NCBI RefSeq assembly: GCF_050947875.1
Contig: NW_027460401.1
Coordinates: forward strand, 1,612,001 to 1,676,000
Length of the DNA stretch: 64,000 nt
From: Dermacentor variabilis
Taxonomy: Eukaryota; Arthropoda; Arachnida; Ixodida; Ixodidae
Reading direction: 5' to 3'
In this document: in pieces, positions 31,809-42,843 of the stretch
Layout: each line of letters begins with the position of its first letter
Position numbering within the stretch: position 1 is the stretch's first letter
Position numbers and translations under genes: made by a program
Notes under the pieces: generated by a model
Seen by the model: the letters and a program-made list of their open reading frames with translations, nothing else
Databases searched by the model: none
What the model was told of the DNA's origin: nothing

Positions 31809-32857
31809 CTATTCCATTGATCGGGCAACGTATAGCCAAAATTTTTGAGGTGATGTTTTAAGGTAACTAGTCAGTGTTGTAGCGAAAAAAGACGTTTTAG
31901 ACGCTCTTAATTTCTGGCGAACTTGAGTGCTAAGGGCCGATATTCTCTCGGGATTTTTTGGTTTTCGTTGCCGCGCACGACGTTGTTGACGTTTTAAATG
32001 TATTAACTCACGAGAAACCCATGGATTGCTTTTATGTAAACGCTTAGCTCTTTTTGGGACAAACAGAGATAATGAACTGGTCACCACCTCTGTAAGATAC
32101 CTCCATAATTCATCTACATCATTTTCTTCCGGCATACGGTCTAAAGCCAATTCTAAATAATCCAAGACGGCCGTATCATCGGCTCGGTTAAAATTATAGA
32201 CATGAGCTATTCGGTTTTTACTTAAACATTTTATATTTTTTAGAGTGGCTACGACCATTTTATGGTCCGAGATTCCTTCCCCCACTTCAATACTATATTC
32301 AAAGGTACTCTCTGATACGAATAAGAGGTCTAGAAGGGCGCTGGAATTTCCTTGAATTCGCGTAGGTTTCTCGACCTCTTGAACCAAGCCATGTTTCACC
32401 ATGATTTCCAGCATAAGTTCAGCATGTGGCCTCTCAAGTGTCCCAGGGATTCTTGCATCCCAATTTACTCCCGGTAAGTTGAAATCACCCATCACAATAA
32501 CTTTACTTCTATCTGTAGTTATTGTATTTAAATGCTGATCAACCTTCTCAAAGAACTCAATGAGGCTTCCCGGGGTCTATAAATTCAACCGATCACCAAC
32601 GCAAAATGGTGAAAAAACAACTTACACCATACGCTTTTATGCGCATGAATTGATGGCAGAACTTCATATCTAAGTGATTTTTTAACTAACAGTGCAACGC
32701 CTCCGCCTGTCGACGCCCTATCTGTACGAGGCACGTTATATGCGCCGGGAAAAACTTCATCGTCCGCGATACCCTCATGCAGCCACGTTTCAGTTATTGC
32801 TAATATATGTGGATCATGTAATAGCGACACGCATTCAAGTTCGTCAACCTTTTTCAC
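31809..32857 (-). pseudogene. LINE endonuclease, two segments
   Basis: 32585-32857 carries LAITETWLHEGIADDEV (the catalytic Glu) and TGGGVALLVKKSL; 31809-32495 carries MMGDFNLPGVNWDAR (Asp, Asn), TRIQGNSSALLDLLFVS and GISDHKMV (Asp-His). These are the AP-type endonuclease motifs, so the catalytic set is present but lies in two frames. The second segment runs on into the linker before the RT. Confidence 0.85.
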
Positions 32858-33132
32858 AATGCTGCGAGCATTTACGTTTATCAGCCTGAGTTCGTGCTCC
32901 TTTCCTTGTCAGTCTTGGCCACGGGGGCCGGCTTCGGCATTACTGCGCATCCTCACCTTACAGTTAGAGTGGGCGTCCCATGTGTAGGGGATGTTGTTAA
33001 TGAAAAGATTGTCATGAACAAGCCTTACCTTAGATCCTTCATTTTTATCAGTTTTAGCCGATTGCCAGAGCAACTTTCTTTTTTGAAGCGTTTCGTACGA
33101 GTAGTCGTCAGCGATACTTATCTTCGTGCCTT

Positions 33133-33345
33133 TCAGTTTCTTGCAGTTTTTGAAGATATTTTTTCATCGCAGTCGTACAAGCGTAAAATAACGGGTCGAT
33201 CATGGTCATCCCTTCTTTTACCAAGTCTGTGAATTCTTTCGACAGACGTTGGTTTGACACCAAGCAGCGTGAAAAATATGTTCCTGATGACCTTATCTTC
33301 TAAGTCTTCTCGCGTCTCGTTAACACTTTCCTTTACACCAAACAC
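33133..33345 (-). pseudogene. LINE ORF1 RNA-binding segment
   Basis: NETREDLEDKVIRNIFFTLL followed by ERIHRLGKRRDDHDRPVILR is typical of the RNA-recognition part of CR1/L2-type ORF1. It is short and ends at a stop (LYDCDEKISSKTARN). The coiled-coil part further 5' is not in frame. Confidence 0.75.
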
Positions 33346-33461
33346 AATGAGATTGTTACGCCGGGCTCTGTCTTCAATATCTCGTATTTTTTGTTGTTGA
33401 CGCTGAACAGTGCTTTCGAGATTTTAAACAGTAGCCTCGATATTTGCCACCTTCACACCTT

Positions 33462-34035
33462 CACAACAAAAAGAAATGAATGTGGTATCAAGCACGTTGG
33501 CAGGTTCGTCCCATGCAGAAAAGGGGTAGTGTACCGGATACCCCTCTCTTGTGGCAGCAGCTACATGCGGCAGACGTTTCTGAACGTCAGACTGCAGGAG
33601 CACCGCGCAGGAGTGGAAGGATTGGCGGGGGGCAAATTGGCTGACCATTGTCGCCACTGTGGTAATTGCACGCCTAGGTTCACGACACTAAAGTCTTGAA
33701 GATGTTTGCGTCACAACTGAGCCGAGAAATCTATGAAGCTTACTGTAAAAAAATGCAATCTGGCAGCTGCGTAAGCAGCTCTTCAGTGTCATTGAGTGGT
33801 AAGGAGTTTAAATATTTACACGCAAATTTGTGCCACTCACGCCCGCATGCCAACGTCGAGTGATGGTTGTCTGATGATTAGCAAGTGTGATTATGATACA
33901 TGTATAAATGTGGGATTTCCCGGAGTAAATCTGAGTTGAAGTTCCGCGCCTGTCCTGTGTGTTTCCTTCTATGTCCTTTGTTGTTTGCGCGGTTACATGA
34001 TGCATTCCAATGTCTACCACCAACTAGCCCGCCTA
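33462..34035 (+). pseudogene. Penelope-like element, GIY-YIG endonuclease end and 3' region
   Basis: VVYRIPLSCGSSYMRQT followed by NVRLQEHRAGVEG, then a ADHCRHCGNCTPRF cluster: the GIY-YIG-type endonuclease that follows RT in Penelope-like elements, with the usual Gly before Gln-Thr replaced by Arg. Beyond a frame break the plus strand reads SCVSSSSVSLSGKEFKYL near 33750, the C-terminal signature. The reverse transcriptase part is missing. The frame ends at 33699 for the first part. Confidence 0.7.
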
Positions 34036-35672
34036 TCCCTGTTAAATTTGCACAGGAACTTTGGCGTTTTAAAAGACGTTCTTCTGAACATACTGAACGG
34101 CATATTTGAAACTGACGAACTTAAAATATCTGTTGTCAGGCCTGTGTACAAACACGGCAAGAAAGGCGACTTAATAAATTATAGGCCCATTGCAATACTG
34201 TCGTCGATAGCACATATTCTGGAAAAGCATGTTGCATACGTTATGCAATCATTATGTGATAAATACTCTTTGAACAATGCTGCGCAATTTGGCTTTACAA
34301 AGAATAGAAATGTGACAACACTTCTTGAAGAATTTTCTGATTATGTTTACAATGAAAAAGAAAATAATCACGTTGTGTTAGCCCTATTCCTGGATTTACC
34401 GAAGGCAGTTGACACGATAGACCATGGGTTACTACTCGAAAAAATTAGGCTCACCTGGTTTTCGCGGTCACCTTAAAAAGTTTTAACAGTTATTTTACGA
34501 ACAGGTTGCAGTGTGTCAAGCTTGATAATACGCACGGACATATGAAGAATGTTACTCTCGATGTACCTCAAGGAAGTACATTCGGCCCACTGCTATTTAA
34601 CGTTTTTGTGTCTGATTTCGGTCTATTGCAGAATAAGTCAAACATCTTTCAATACGCTGACGATACAGCGCTCGCACTTGAAGTCACTGACTATTGTACT
34701 GAGGTTAAAACGTTTCAGGCAGATATACCTGAAGTAATCGATTCGTTATCGCAGAATTTTATTTTCTTAAACTTTCACAAAACAAAACTGACATGTTTAA
34801 AAAGCCCCACAACAAAGTTGCTTCAATCCAACCACTGTACTTGCACTCATCCCGTTGTTACCCATGTGATTGCGAAGCCATGCAAATAAAGCGAACATTT
34901 CAATATCTGGGTATCTATTTCGACGGACATCTCAGTTTGAACAAGCACATCGTTTACCTCTAAAAAAATTAGGGCCATTGCGGCCATGTTGTATCAATTT
35001 CGGGGGAAATCTCTGCTTCACCTTAGACGAGTAATCTACACAGCATTAGTGCCACCTGTTTCAAATATGGTATTACATTATATGGAAACAGCTCGGAATA
35101 TAAGAAGCAAGCATTACATGTCATACTACAACGAATCAGGAACAGCATATCTTACGGTACCAAACTACACTCGATTGACATGAAAAAGAAATACGATGAG
35201 TTAGGCATTCTACAGACCCTTGAGCTGTTTTATTTTGTTGTGTTGACGGGGTATTATTATTCAAATGAATATAAAACTCCTGTAAAAAAGGTGTTACATT
35301 GAGGAAATTCTGTTAAACCACGGGTCTATAGTAATTATGGTAAAAAGGTGCGCAATTACTATGTACCAGCTATGTTTAATGAAATTCCTGACGGTCTATG
35401 TCTTTCAAGCAACAAGAGAAAGATGATGACTGGTTTAAGAGATTGGTGCGTAAATTTATTGCCTTGTGTATAGCTTTACTTGCTTTCTATATGTTATTTC
35501 GTGCTGTCAGATTTATCGGCAATGTCGTGGATAACATGAAATGCATGTATATGAAGTTATGTTTTTAGAAAATTCTCCACCTGCTGCCTGACCAGCCAAC
35601 AAGCACAACATGTTTAGGCAGGTCAGAATTTATCTATTTGTATGCTGTATCGACAAATAAACTTCGAAACAT
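34036..35672 (+). mobile_element. LINE fragment (RT), 5'-truncated and broken
   Basis: Plus strand, with RT segments at 33985-34476 and 34506-34889 and a tail at 34986-35183. It ends near 35672 after ACAAATAAACTTCG, a polyadenylation-like signal. The endonuclease is absent. Confidence 0.8.
34040..34889 (+). pseudogene. LINE reverse transcriptase fragment
   Basis: First segment: VVRPVYKHGKKGDLINYRPI, AAQFGFTKNRNVTTLLEEF, LALFLDLPKAVDTIDHGLL (first catalytic Asp; Ala-Val replaces the usual Ala-Phe). Second segment: VPQGSTFGPLLFNVF and FQYADDTALALEV with both Asp residues intact. A frameshift near 34480 separates them. The thumb region after 34889 is out of frame. It is a CR1-like RT by style. 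Confidence 0.8.
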
Positions 35673-35811
35673 TGTTTCACCTTCGTACGAATGTTGTCGC
35701 TCAATGCAGGATGGATGCGCCCGCATGTATCGGAAGTTTCTCGAATGTTAACGATGGTTCTACCTACTGTCTCTTGTTACCGAAACTTGTGCAAACGATT
35801 TAATCCCCCCA

Positions 35812-35900
<89 letters not shown>
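35673..35900 (+). repeat. dispersed repeat unit with (TC)n(TA)n tail
   Basis: GTTTCACC, GAATGTTGTCGCTCAATGCA, GCATGTATCGGAAGTTTCTC, AACTTGTGCAAACGATTTAA, then about 35 bases of TC and about 50 bases of TA. The Gypsy element below is inserted in this TA tract; the rest of the tract is at 46766-46812. Confidence 0.9.
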
Positions 35901-35904
<4 letters not shown>

Positions 35905-36318
35905 ACGTGGTGGTGACGTTAAGAACACAGCAGCAATACTGTGAAAGACAAAACTAACTTTTATTGGGCGAACCTGTGCCCACAAAAACAGGCTACACTT
36001 ATAGCACAACGATAGCGGCGAACACGGTCGGCGATCGTCGAAAATCTGATCAGCGGGTCAAGCGCGTTGGCTTTTATACAGCAGTCGTCGAATGTTCCAG
36101 ACTAATCGTTGGGACCCGCGTACCTTCCACAAAGTTCTACACCATTCGTGTTAGGCGATGACATCAGATAACACAAGGTTCGGCGACAACAAATAGCGGA
36201 TAGAAGCATCGATAACTTTCCAGAAACTTCGGATACATGCGGGCGCGTCCCGCGCTGTGCGATAACATTTGTTTGGCGGCGAAACGTGGTCGCCCGATAA
36301 AGATAAGTAGACGTGTCA
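35901..36318 (-). repeat. 3' LTR of the old Gypsy element
   Basis: 418 bp; on the plus strand it starts AGTCACGTGG (the expected T is A) and ends GACGTGTCA. The inner part near 36180-36290 (CGGATACATGCGGGCGCG, GCGATAACATTTG) resembles the dispersed microsatellite-linked repeat in reverse complement. Confidence 0.97.
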
Positions 36319-36332
36319 ATACCCCCCTCTTA
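36319..36332 (-). other. candidate polypurine tract
   Basis: On the minus strand the run AAGAGGGGGGTAT lies immediately upstream of the 3' LTR, as expected for the plus-strand DNA primer. Confidence 0.7.
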
Positions 36333-36394
36333 AAAAGCATCGACCCGATGCTGCAAACAAACAAGCAAGGAAAACAACAAAATAAGGAAGTTCG

Positions 36395-36760
36395 TCAGCG
36401 TCCGTAAAAGGGTTTAAGACGCACCACGTGGACCACTTCAGATCGTGCGCGGCGCCGCTTTGAATGCGAAATGACGTCTGGCACGACCTCATAGTCCAGT
36501 GCGCCTATACGTCGGATGACCTTGTAGGGTCCGAAACAGCGTCGCAGTAGTTTCTCACTCAGACCTCGTCGGCGTATCCGTGTCCAAACCCAAACACGGT
36601 CGCCGGGCTGGTACTCGACGAAGCGTCGACGGAGGTTGTAGTGTCGGCTGTCGGTCCTCTGCTTGTTCTTGATCCGCAGGCGGGTGAGTGTCGGGCTTCT
36701 TCGGCGCGCTGGAGATAGCTAGCGACGTCAAGATTCTCTTCGTCCGTGACGTGTGGTAGC
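36395..36760 (-). pseudogene. Gypsy integrase C-terminal part (old element)
   Basis: Continues after the SINE: MLPHVTDEENLDVASYLQRA, then in the other frame a FVEYQPGDRVWVWTRI-type segment and a LLRRYFGPYKVIRRIG block with the GPY motif found near the end of Gypsy integrases. It ends at TGA 36395-36397 after LKPFYGR. A frame change near 36690 breaks it. Confidence 0.75.
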
Positions 36761-36772
36761 ATGGCGTCGAGC

Positions 36773-37014
36773 ACCCGCCGTGGTTGCTCAGTGGCTATGG
36801 TGTTGGGCTGCTGAGCAGGAGGTCGCGGGATCGAATCCCGGCCACGGCGGCCGCATTTCGATGGGGGCGAAATGCGAAAACACCCGTGTGCTTAGATTTA
36901 GGCGCACGTTAAAGAACCCCAGGTGGTCAAAATTTCCGGAGTCCTCCACTACGGCGTGCCTCATAATCAGAAAGTGGTTTTGGCACGTAAAACCCAAATA
37001 TTAAAGAAAAATTA
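36773..37014 (+). mobile_element. Ruka-type tRNA-derived SINE with 12-bp target duplication
   Basis: 242 bp between exact 12-bp copies of ATGGCGTCGAGC (36761-36772 and 37015-37026). The head has an A box (TTGCTCAGTGG) and B box (GGATCGAATCC); the body has GCATTTCGATGGGGGCGAAA, CGTTAAAGAACCCCAGG and GGTTTTGGCACGTAAAACCC; the tail is A-rich (TTAAAGAAAAATTA). The inserted host frame is the old Gypsy pol. This matches the tick SINE family described as Ruka, from memory of its layout. Confidence 0.93.
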
Positions 37015-37026
37015 ATGGCGTCGAGC

Positions 37027-37586
37027 GTCGTCGTCGGATTCCGGCCGTAAACCAGCTTAAACGGCGTGATCTGTGTTGTTTCTTGCACCGCCGTGTTGTA
37101 AGCGAATGTTACGTACGGCAGGACGGCATCCCAAGTCCTGTGTTCGACGTCGACGTACATTGCTAGCATGTCAGCGAGGGTCTTATTCAGGCGCTCCGTA
37201 AGACCATTCGTCTGTGGATGGTAGGCCGTTGTCCTCCTGTGCCTTGTCTGACTGTATTGCAGAATGGCTTGGGTGAGCTCCGCTGTAGAGGCCGTTCCTC
37301 TGTCGGTAATAAGGACTTCTGGGGCGCCATGTCGCAGCAGGATGTTTTCGACAAAGAATTTCGACACTTCGGCTGCGCTACCTTTCGGCAGTGCTCTAGT
37401 TTCAGCGAAGCGGGTGAGGTAGTCTGTCGCCACGACGATCCACTTATTTCCGGTTGTTGATGTCGGAAAAGGTCCCAACAAGTCCATCCCTATCTGCTGG
37501 AATGGTCGGCAAGGAGGCTCGATTGGCTGTAGTAATTCCGCTGGCCTTGTCGGTGGTGTCTTGCGTCGCTGACAGTCCCGGCATGT
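37027..37586 (-). pseudogene. Gypsy integrase catalytic core (old element)
   Basis: The second half of the zinc domain (CRDCQRRK) is followed by MDLLGPFPTSTTGNKWIVVA (first Asp), VLITDRGTASTAELTQA (second Asp) and YHPQTNGLTERLNKTLADML (Glu), the DD35E set. WDAVLPYVTFAYNTAVQETT ends the core. It runs to TTLDA, where the SINE is inserted. The core itself is open. Confidence 0.9.
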
Positions 37587-38414
37587 TTTTTTATTTATTT
37601 ATTTACAGTACCCTCAGAGTAAATATTCATTATAGAGGGGAGAGGCTACATGAAGGAGGTGAAAATGATATACAGGAAAGGCACAGTATAAGTAAAAATA
37701 GAAAATTATACTAGCTCACTAATTTACACAAAAAATAGTAGTCGTAGTTCACCATAGAAATCTCATCATACACTTCAATATACAGGTTGGGAATGATAGG
37801 TAAATACACACATAGTTAATATGAAAAAAATAGTACTGATATATTTCGAAAATAGTCACATGATATATTGAACGCAAGTTTCATGATTTACATGTAGTTA
37901 AGTAAAGCATTTGTAAATTGAACAGGATTACTTATATTAACAATAGATGCTGGCAGACCGTTCCATTCGTTGCATGTTTTAGGTAAAAATGATTGCGAAT
38001 GTGTTAGTGTGTTAGAGCGAGGAACATGTACCTTATGCGTATGATCTCAACGTGAGAAGATGAATGGTGCTGGGTTAATCCATGCCGACCGAAGCGCAGC
38101 GTTCTGGTAGTAAATCCTATGAAATAAGCATAGGCGTGATTGTTTCCTGCGGTTTAATAGCGAAGGTAGGTTCAGAGTAGTCTTCATTTATGTTACGCTT
38201 GCTGTACGATGGTAATTAGCCAGTATAAACCGAGCGGACCGATTCTGGACACTTTCAAGGCAGTTAATTAGGATGGCATGATATGGGTCCCATACTGATG
38301 ATGCATATTCCAACTGTGGACGGACATATGTCGTGTATAACAAATGTTTGAGCGATAATGGTGCGAGCGAGAAGTTTCTGCGAAAATATCCAAGTGTGCG
38401 ATTAGCTTTGCTTG

Positions 38415-40760
38415 TTATAAAGTCGATATAGTACTTCCAGGATAAGTTATAGGTTTTATGGACGCCAGATATTTGTAGTTTCTTGCGCTCTCTAAAGGAA
38501 TGTTATTAAGTAAATAGGCAGGACAAGCTTCATTAATACTAGATATTCGCATCGATTTACATTTCTTGACGTTAAGCTGCATGCGCGATTTTGTAGTCCA
38601 GTTATGCAGTGCGTTTAAATCGTCCTGAAGGGATGAAATATTAGTGTCATTAGCAATTTTACTATATGTTACGCAGTCATCTGCAAAGAGACAAACTTTA
38701 GACGAAATGTTATCAGGTAAATCGTTAATGTAGATCAAAAACAACAGCAGTCCAAGCGCAGACCCTTGTGGAACGCCAGATTTGACGGGTGTTAGAGTTG
38801 AATTAACTTAATTGGCGCTTACAAATTGCATGCGGTGCGTTAGAAATGCTTTCATCCAATTAATTACATTAGTATCAATGTTTAGTGCTCTGAGTTTACA
38901 TAGCAGTAATATGTGGCGTACTTTGTCAAAAGCTTTAGCAAAATCAAGAAATATACAGTCCGTAAGAAATCCTGCCTCCAAGTTGGAATGCAAGTCGTTA
39001 GTAAAGCAAGGAAGCTGGATATCACAGGAGAATGTTTTACGAAAACCATGTTGGCTAGATGTAAAGAAGTTGTTCGATTCAAGATGATTGATTACCCGAG
39101 AAAAAAATTACATGCTCCATTATTTTACAGGGCACTGAAGTCAAACTAATGGGCCTATAATTAGAAGGGTTATGCGTATAACCAGATTTATGAATTGGAA
39201 CGATCTTAGCCGTTTTCCAATCTAAAGGCAATGTGCCGTTGTGAAGCGACTGAGAAAAAAGTAATTCTAAAATTATCGAGCAATACTCACTGGTACTGTG
39301 TAAAAATTTAATGTTAATTCCATCAACACCACATGACGATTTCAATTCTAATTTATTTATAATCGATTTAATACCGTTACTATTAAATGCTATTGGATCC
39401 ATGTGGGGGTATCTTTTGGGCCGTATTTCGGGAGGAGGAGTAGCATGCGAAGACGGTGAAAAGGCCTGTATGAAGGTGTCATTTAGCACGTCAGCGCATG
39501 CGTGGTCGGCGATTGCTTTTCCAGTTAGTGAAGTTAGAGTAACCTTTCTAGTGCTATCTCCTTTCATAGAGCTCCAGAATGCCTTACTGTTAGTTTTCAG
39601 TAGCTTGCGAAGGGTAACGTTGTAGTAGGAAAACTTCGCAGACCGTAAATTTGAAAAGTATGTGGCGGCAGCGGATTTGTATGAGAACCAGTGTTCAGGA
39701 TTTAGTGACCGTTTAGCAATACGAAATGGGCGTTTCTTTTTGTTACTTAGTCTGCTAAGGTGTCTGTTATACCACGGTGCGTTACTATTTGAATATATAC
39801 GTCGGACTGGAATATAACGATTTATTAGATCAGATACTTTTTCTTTAAAGAGGCGCCAATTTGTCTCGACAGAACGATCAAGATGGCAAAGTAGAAACGT
39901 GTTAAGAAAGGAAGCAAGTTCGTTGTTTATTGCCGAGAAGTTAGCCTTTTTATAATCTTTTATTTCCTTAAATCGTTTACGTTTCAGTAGTAGTGATATC
40001 GTGATTGTAAAATGTAATGTATCGTGGTCGCTAAGGCCAGGTAAGTGCGTTATCGGGGATATAATATCAGCTGATGATGTCAGCACGAGATCAAGTAATG
40101 ATGACGTAGTGCCTGCTACACGTGTTGGAATAATGACCGTTTGTACTAAGGTGTAGTCAGAACAAATAGCGATAAACTGATTAGCCTCACTGGATGATGG
40201 GTTAGAGAAGGGACACGTGCTCGACCAATTTATGTTAGGAAAGTTAAAGTCACCCATAAGAATTATCTTTGCTCCGGGGAATCTTACTGTTAATTGATTT
40301 AGACATGAAAGAGTGTAGGTTAGGGCGTGTTGGTTCATAACTGAGGTTTTTTAGCGCACGAAAAGGGACGGGTGTGGAAGGTGTCCGCGTCTTGCCACTG
40401 TCCTTCGTCTCTTTTCGTGCGCTAAAAAACCTCAGTCTGATTTAGACAGTCATGCAGGTGATCACAAAACAATCTATTCGAGGGTGGCCGGCAGCAGACG
40501 CCTAAGATAATTTTTTTGAAATTAATGGTTAAACAACACCAGATAGATTCAATTTCAGTGATTATCTGTACATTAAAGCACTCAACGTTTTTATTAACAG
40601 CAAGCAATACACCGCCCCCTATTCCGTCAGTACGGTCATTCCGATACACAACGTATTTTTTACGGCAATGAAACAATTCTTCGTTTGTTATTTTGTTAGT
40701 CAACCAAGTTTCAGTTATCGCTATTATGTCAGCATCAGCGTCATCAACCAGGGAACACAA
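38415..40760 (-). pseudogene. LINE ORF2, endonuclease and RT
   Basis: Order on the minus strand: IIAITETWLTNKITNEE and GGGVLLAVNKNV (40422-40760), a 95-bp foldback, then ILMGDFNFPNINWSS, GLSDHDTLHF and the linker (39079-40338) with SSCGVDGINIKFLHS and NYRPISLTSVPCKIMEHV. After a frameshift at about 39090 come CIFLDFAKAFDKVRH (38808-38993) and INDLPDNISSKVCLFADDC (38415-38744) with both catalytic Asp residues. The endonuclease and RT motifs are complete but in at least four pieces. RT C-terminal remnants continue to about 37700. Confidence 0.88.
40341..40435. repeat. 95-bp foldback insertion in the LINE endonuclease
   Basis: Arms 40341-40370 and 40406-40435 are inverted repeats with one mismatch (CTGAGGTTTTTTAGCGCACG at the outer ends). 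It splits the endonuclease frame between its Glu motif and the GDFN motif. Confidence 0.9.
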
Positions 40761-40853
40761 TTCGTCCCTTTTATTAAATATACTGCGAATATTAGTGAAT
40801 ACAACAGAAATAACATGTTTCGATGAAGTGCAAGCATCTCCCCTTGCGTTTCG

Positions 40854-41525
40854 CTATCGCGAGTTCTGTAAGACACGACCTGAGCGCAGAATTCGAGGAT
40901 CGGAATTTCTGTTTCGTGGCGTTATTTCGTAGACAACACCGTTATCTAGGTCGTAGCCGTAGCATTTTTCTCCCACGAATAGTATTTTGTAACGTAGCCT
41001 GTAGGGTACATTTAGTCCCTTGCCATATTCCGTTAATTTATGACTTATATTTCGCGTTGCCTCACAGAAGTCTTCGCTCACAGTCAGGCTGCTTCCTTTT
41101 CGAAGAGACCGCTTAGACACCAACTTGTTCTTTGGTTTTATAAGAGAAAAACTTCACTATTATCGGCCGTGATTTTTGTTGACTGTAGCGACCAATCCTA
41201 TCTGCACGCACTATGTGGTCGCAAGTTTAACTTAGTTTTAAAGTATTATTTATCAAATCTAGGGCGTTTTCCTCTGACTGCATTGAATTTTCTGTTGGAG
41301 TATCCGGTACTCCACAAAATACCAGATTGTCGCGACGTGAGCGATCTTCCGCGTCTTCAAGTCGCGCACGAAGCGTGTTCGTGTAAGTTACTACACCCTC
41401 AATCTTGTCGCGCGATAAGCTGACATCCTGCTTCCATTCATCAAGGATGGCCGTCTGGCTTTCCACGCGCTGCAGTCTTTGATCAGATATAGCATCTATA
41501 TCTGACATAACGTCGCGCGTTATGT
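40854..41525 (-). pseudogene. LINE ORF1 remnants
   Basis: 41227-41525 holds a coiled-coil stretch (DQRLQRVESQTAILDEWKQD) and ARLEDAEDRSRRDNLVFCGV, the usual entry to the RNA-recognition part of ORF1. 40854-41123 holds its C-terminal part (CEATRNISHKLTEYGKG, LFVGEKCYGYDLDNGVVYEI). They are in different frames and about 100 bases apart. Confidence 0.75.
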
Positions 41526-41529
41526 TCTG

Positions 41530-42843
41530 ACATAACGCGCGACGTCGGCGGTAAGGCGCGGCCAATAATACCTTCCCTGTATCCTCAATAGTGTCCGGGA
41601 AAATCCGAGGTGTCCAGCGGTCGGATCATCATGCAGGGCATGCAATACTTCTGGACGCAGTCCTAACGGGACAACAAGAAGGTAGTTAGCGCGGACTGGT
41701 AAGAAGTTCTTCTTTACGAGTAGGTTGTTTTGAAGCGAGAACGAAGACAATCCTGGCTTAAATGCCCTAGGGACAACGTCGGTGTGCCCTTCCAAATAAT
41801 CGACGAGGCCTTTTAGCTCCGGGTCTGCTCGCTGCTTTTCAGCGAAGTCTTCCGCGCATATTATTCCAAGGAAGGCGTCGTCATCCTCGTCATCTTGCGG
41901 CGGCGGGTCAATGGGGGCGCGTGATAGGCAATCGGCATCTGAGTGTTTTCGTCCGGACTTGTAGATTACGGTGATGTCGTATTCTTGTAGTTTGAGACTC
42001 CACCGCGCCAGCCGTCCTGAAGGGTCCTTTAAGTTTGCTAGCCAACACAACGCATGATGGTCGCTGACGACTTTGAATGGCCTGCCATATAGGTAATGGC
42101 GAAATTTCGCTGTAGCCCAAACGATGGCGAGGCATTCCTTCTCGGTTGTAGAATAATTGCCTTCCCCTTTGACAACGACCGGCTAGCGTATGCTATCACG
42201 TGTTCATGTCCATCTTTTATCTGCACTAGGATGGCACCGAGGCCTAGGCTACTAGCGTCAGTGTGGATTTCGGTATCGGCGTCCTCGTCGAAGTGCGCAA
42301 GTACGGGCGGCGACTGCATGCGTCGTTTGAGTTCTTGAAATGCGTCGGCCTGCGGCGTTTCCCACTTGAACTCGACGTCACATTTAGTTAGCTGTGTCAG
42401 CGGCTCAGCGATGCGTGAAAAGTCCTTGACAAAGCGCCTATAGTAGGCACACATGCCAAGGAATCTACGCACTGCCTTCTTGTCGATGGGCTGCGGGAAC
42501 CTTGCGATGGCAGCTGTCTTCTGCGGGTCGGGGCGGACTCGAAACTTGCTGATGACGTGGCCAAGGAACAGAAGTTCATCGTAAGCGAAGCGGCACTTTT
42601 CTGGCTTCGGAGTGAGCCCTGATGACTTGATGGCCTCTAGTACTGTCGCTAGTGTCGCTAGCCGCCTAAGGTGTTCGCCGAAATTTCCGGCGAAGACGAC
42701 GACATCATCCTAGTAAACAAGACAGGTCTGCCACTTCAATCCTGCCAACAGCGTGTCCATGACGCGCTGGAACGTTGCAGGCGCCTAGTACAGTCCAAAT
42801 GGCATGACCTTGAACTCGTAGAGGCCGTCTGGCGTGATGAAGG
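41530..42843 (-). pseudogene. Gypsy RT C-terminal, RNase H and start of integrase
   Basis: Minus strand from 42843: ITPDGLYEFKVMPFGL, then a TAG in place of the expected residues, ATFQRVMDTLL, and VY followed by TAG and DDVVVFAG, so a stop replaces the Leu of the catalytic YLDD motif. Next come KKAVRRFLGMCAYYRRF (42472), EIHTDASSLGLGAIL (RNase H Asp), and after a frame break CWLANLKDPSGRLARWSLKL and HDDPTAGHLGFSRTL with YYWPRLTADVARYVRT, which is the first part of the integrase zinc-binding His-His-Cys-Cys domain. It stops at the LINE junction near 41525. Confidence 0.9.

Larger units (their letters stand above)
30097..33440 (-). mobile_element. CR1-like LINE, nearly full length but decayed
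   Basis: Minus strand. 3' end near 30097, 5' part reaching an ORF1 segment at 33133-33345. Order on the minus strand is ORF1, endonuclease, RT, C-terminal tail, in at least six frame segments. It is flanked by an opposite-strand LINE ORF1 on one side and a Penelope-like fragment on the other. Confidence 0.85.
37587..41525 (-). mobile_element. CR1/Jockey-like LINE inserted in the Gypsy integrase
   Basis: Same strand as the Gypsy. The 3' end is an A-rich (AAAT)n tail at 37587-37605 on the minus strand. The 5' end lies near 41521-41525. ATGTT occurs at both junctions and is a possible 5-bp target duplication. ORF1 remnants lie at 40854-41520 and ORF2 at 38415-40760, so this copy is close to full length, but a 95-bp foldback and frameshifts break ORF2. 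It separates the two halves of the integrase. Confidence 0.9.

Noticed and set aside
36927..37014. Natural C-terminus of the Gypsy integrase inside this stretch
   Set aside because: The frame here runs into the SINE; the true continuation is at 36395-36760 beyond the 12-bp duplication.
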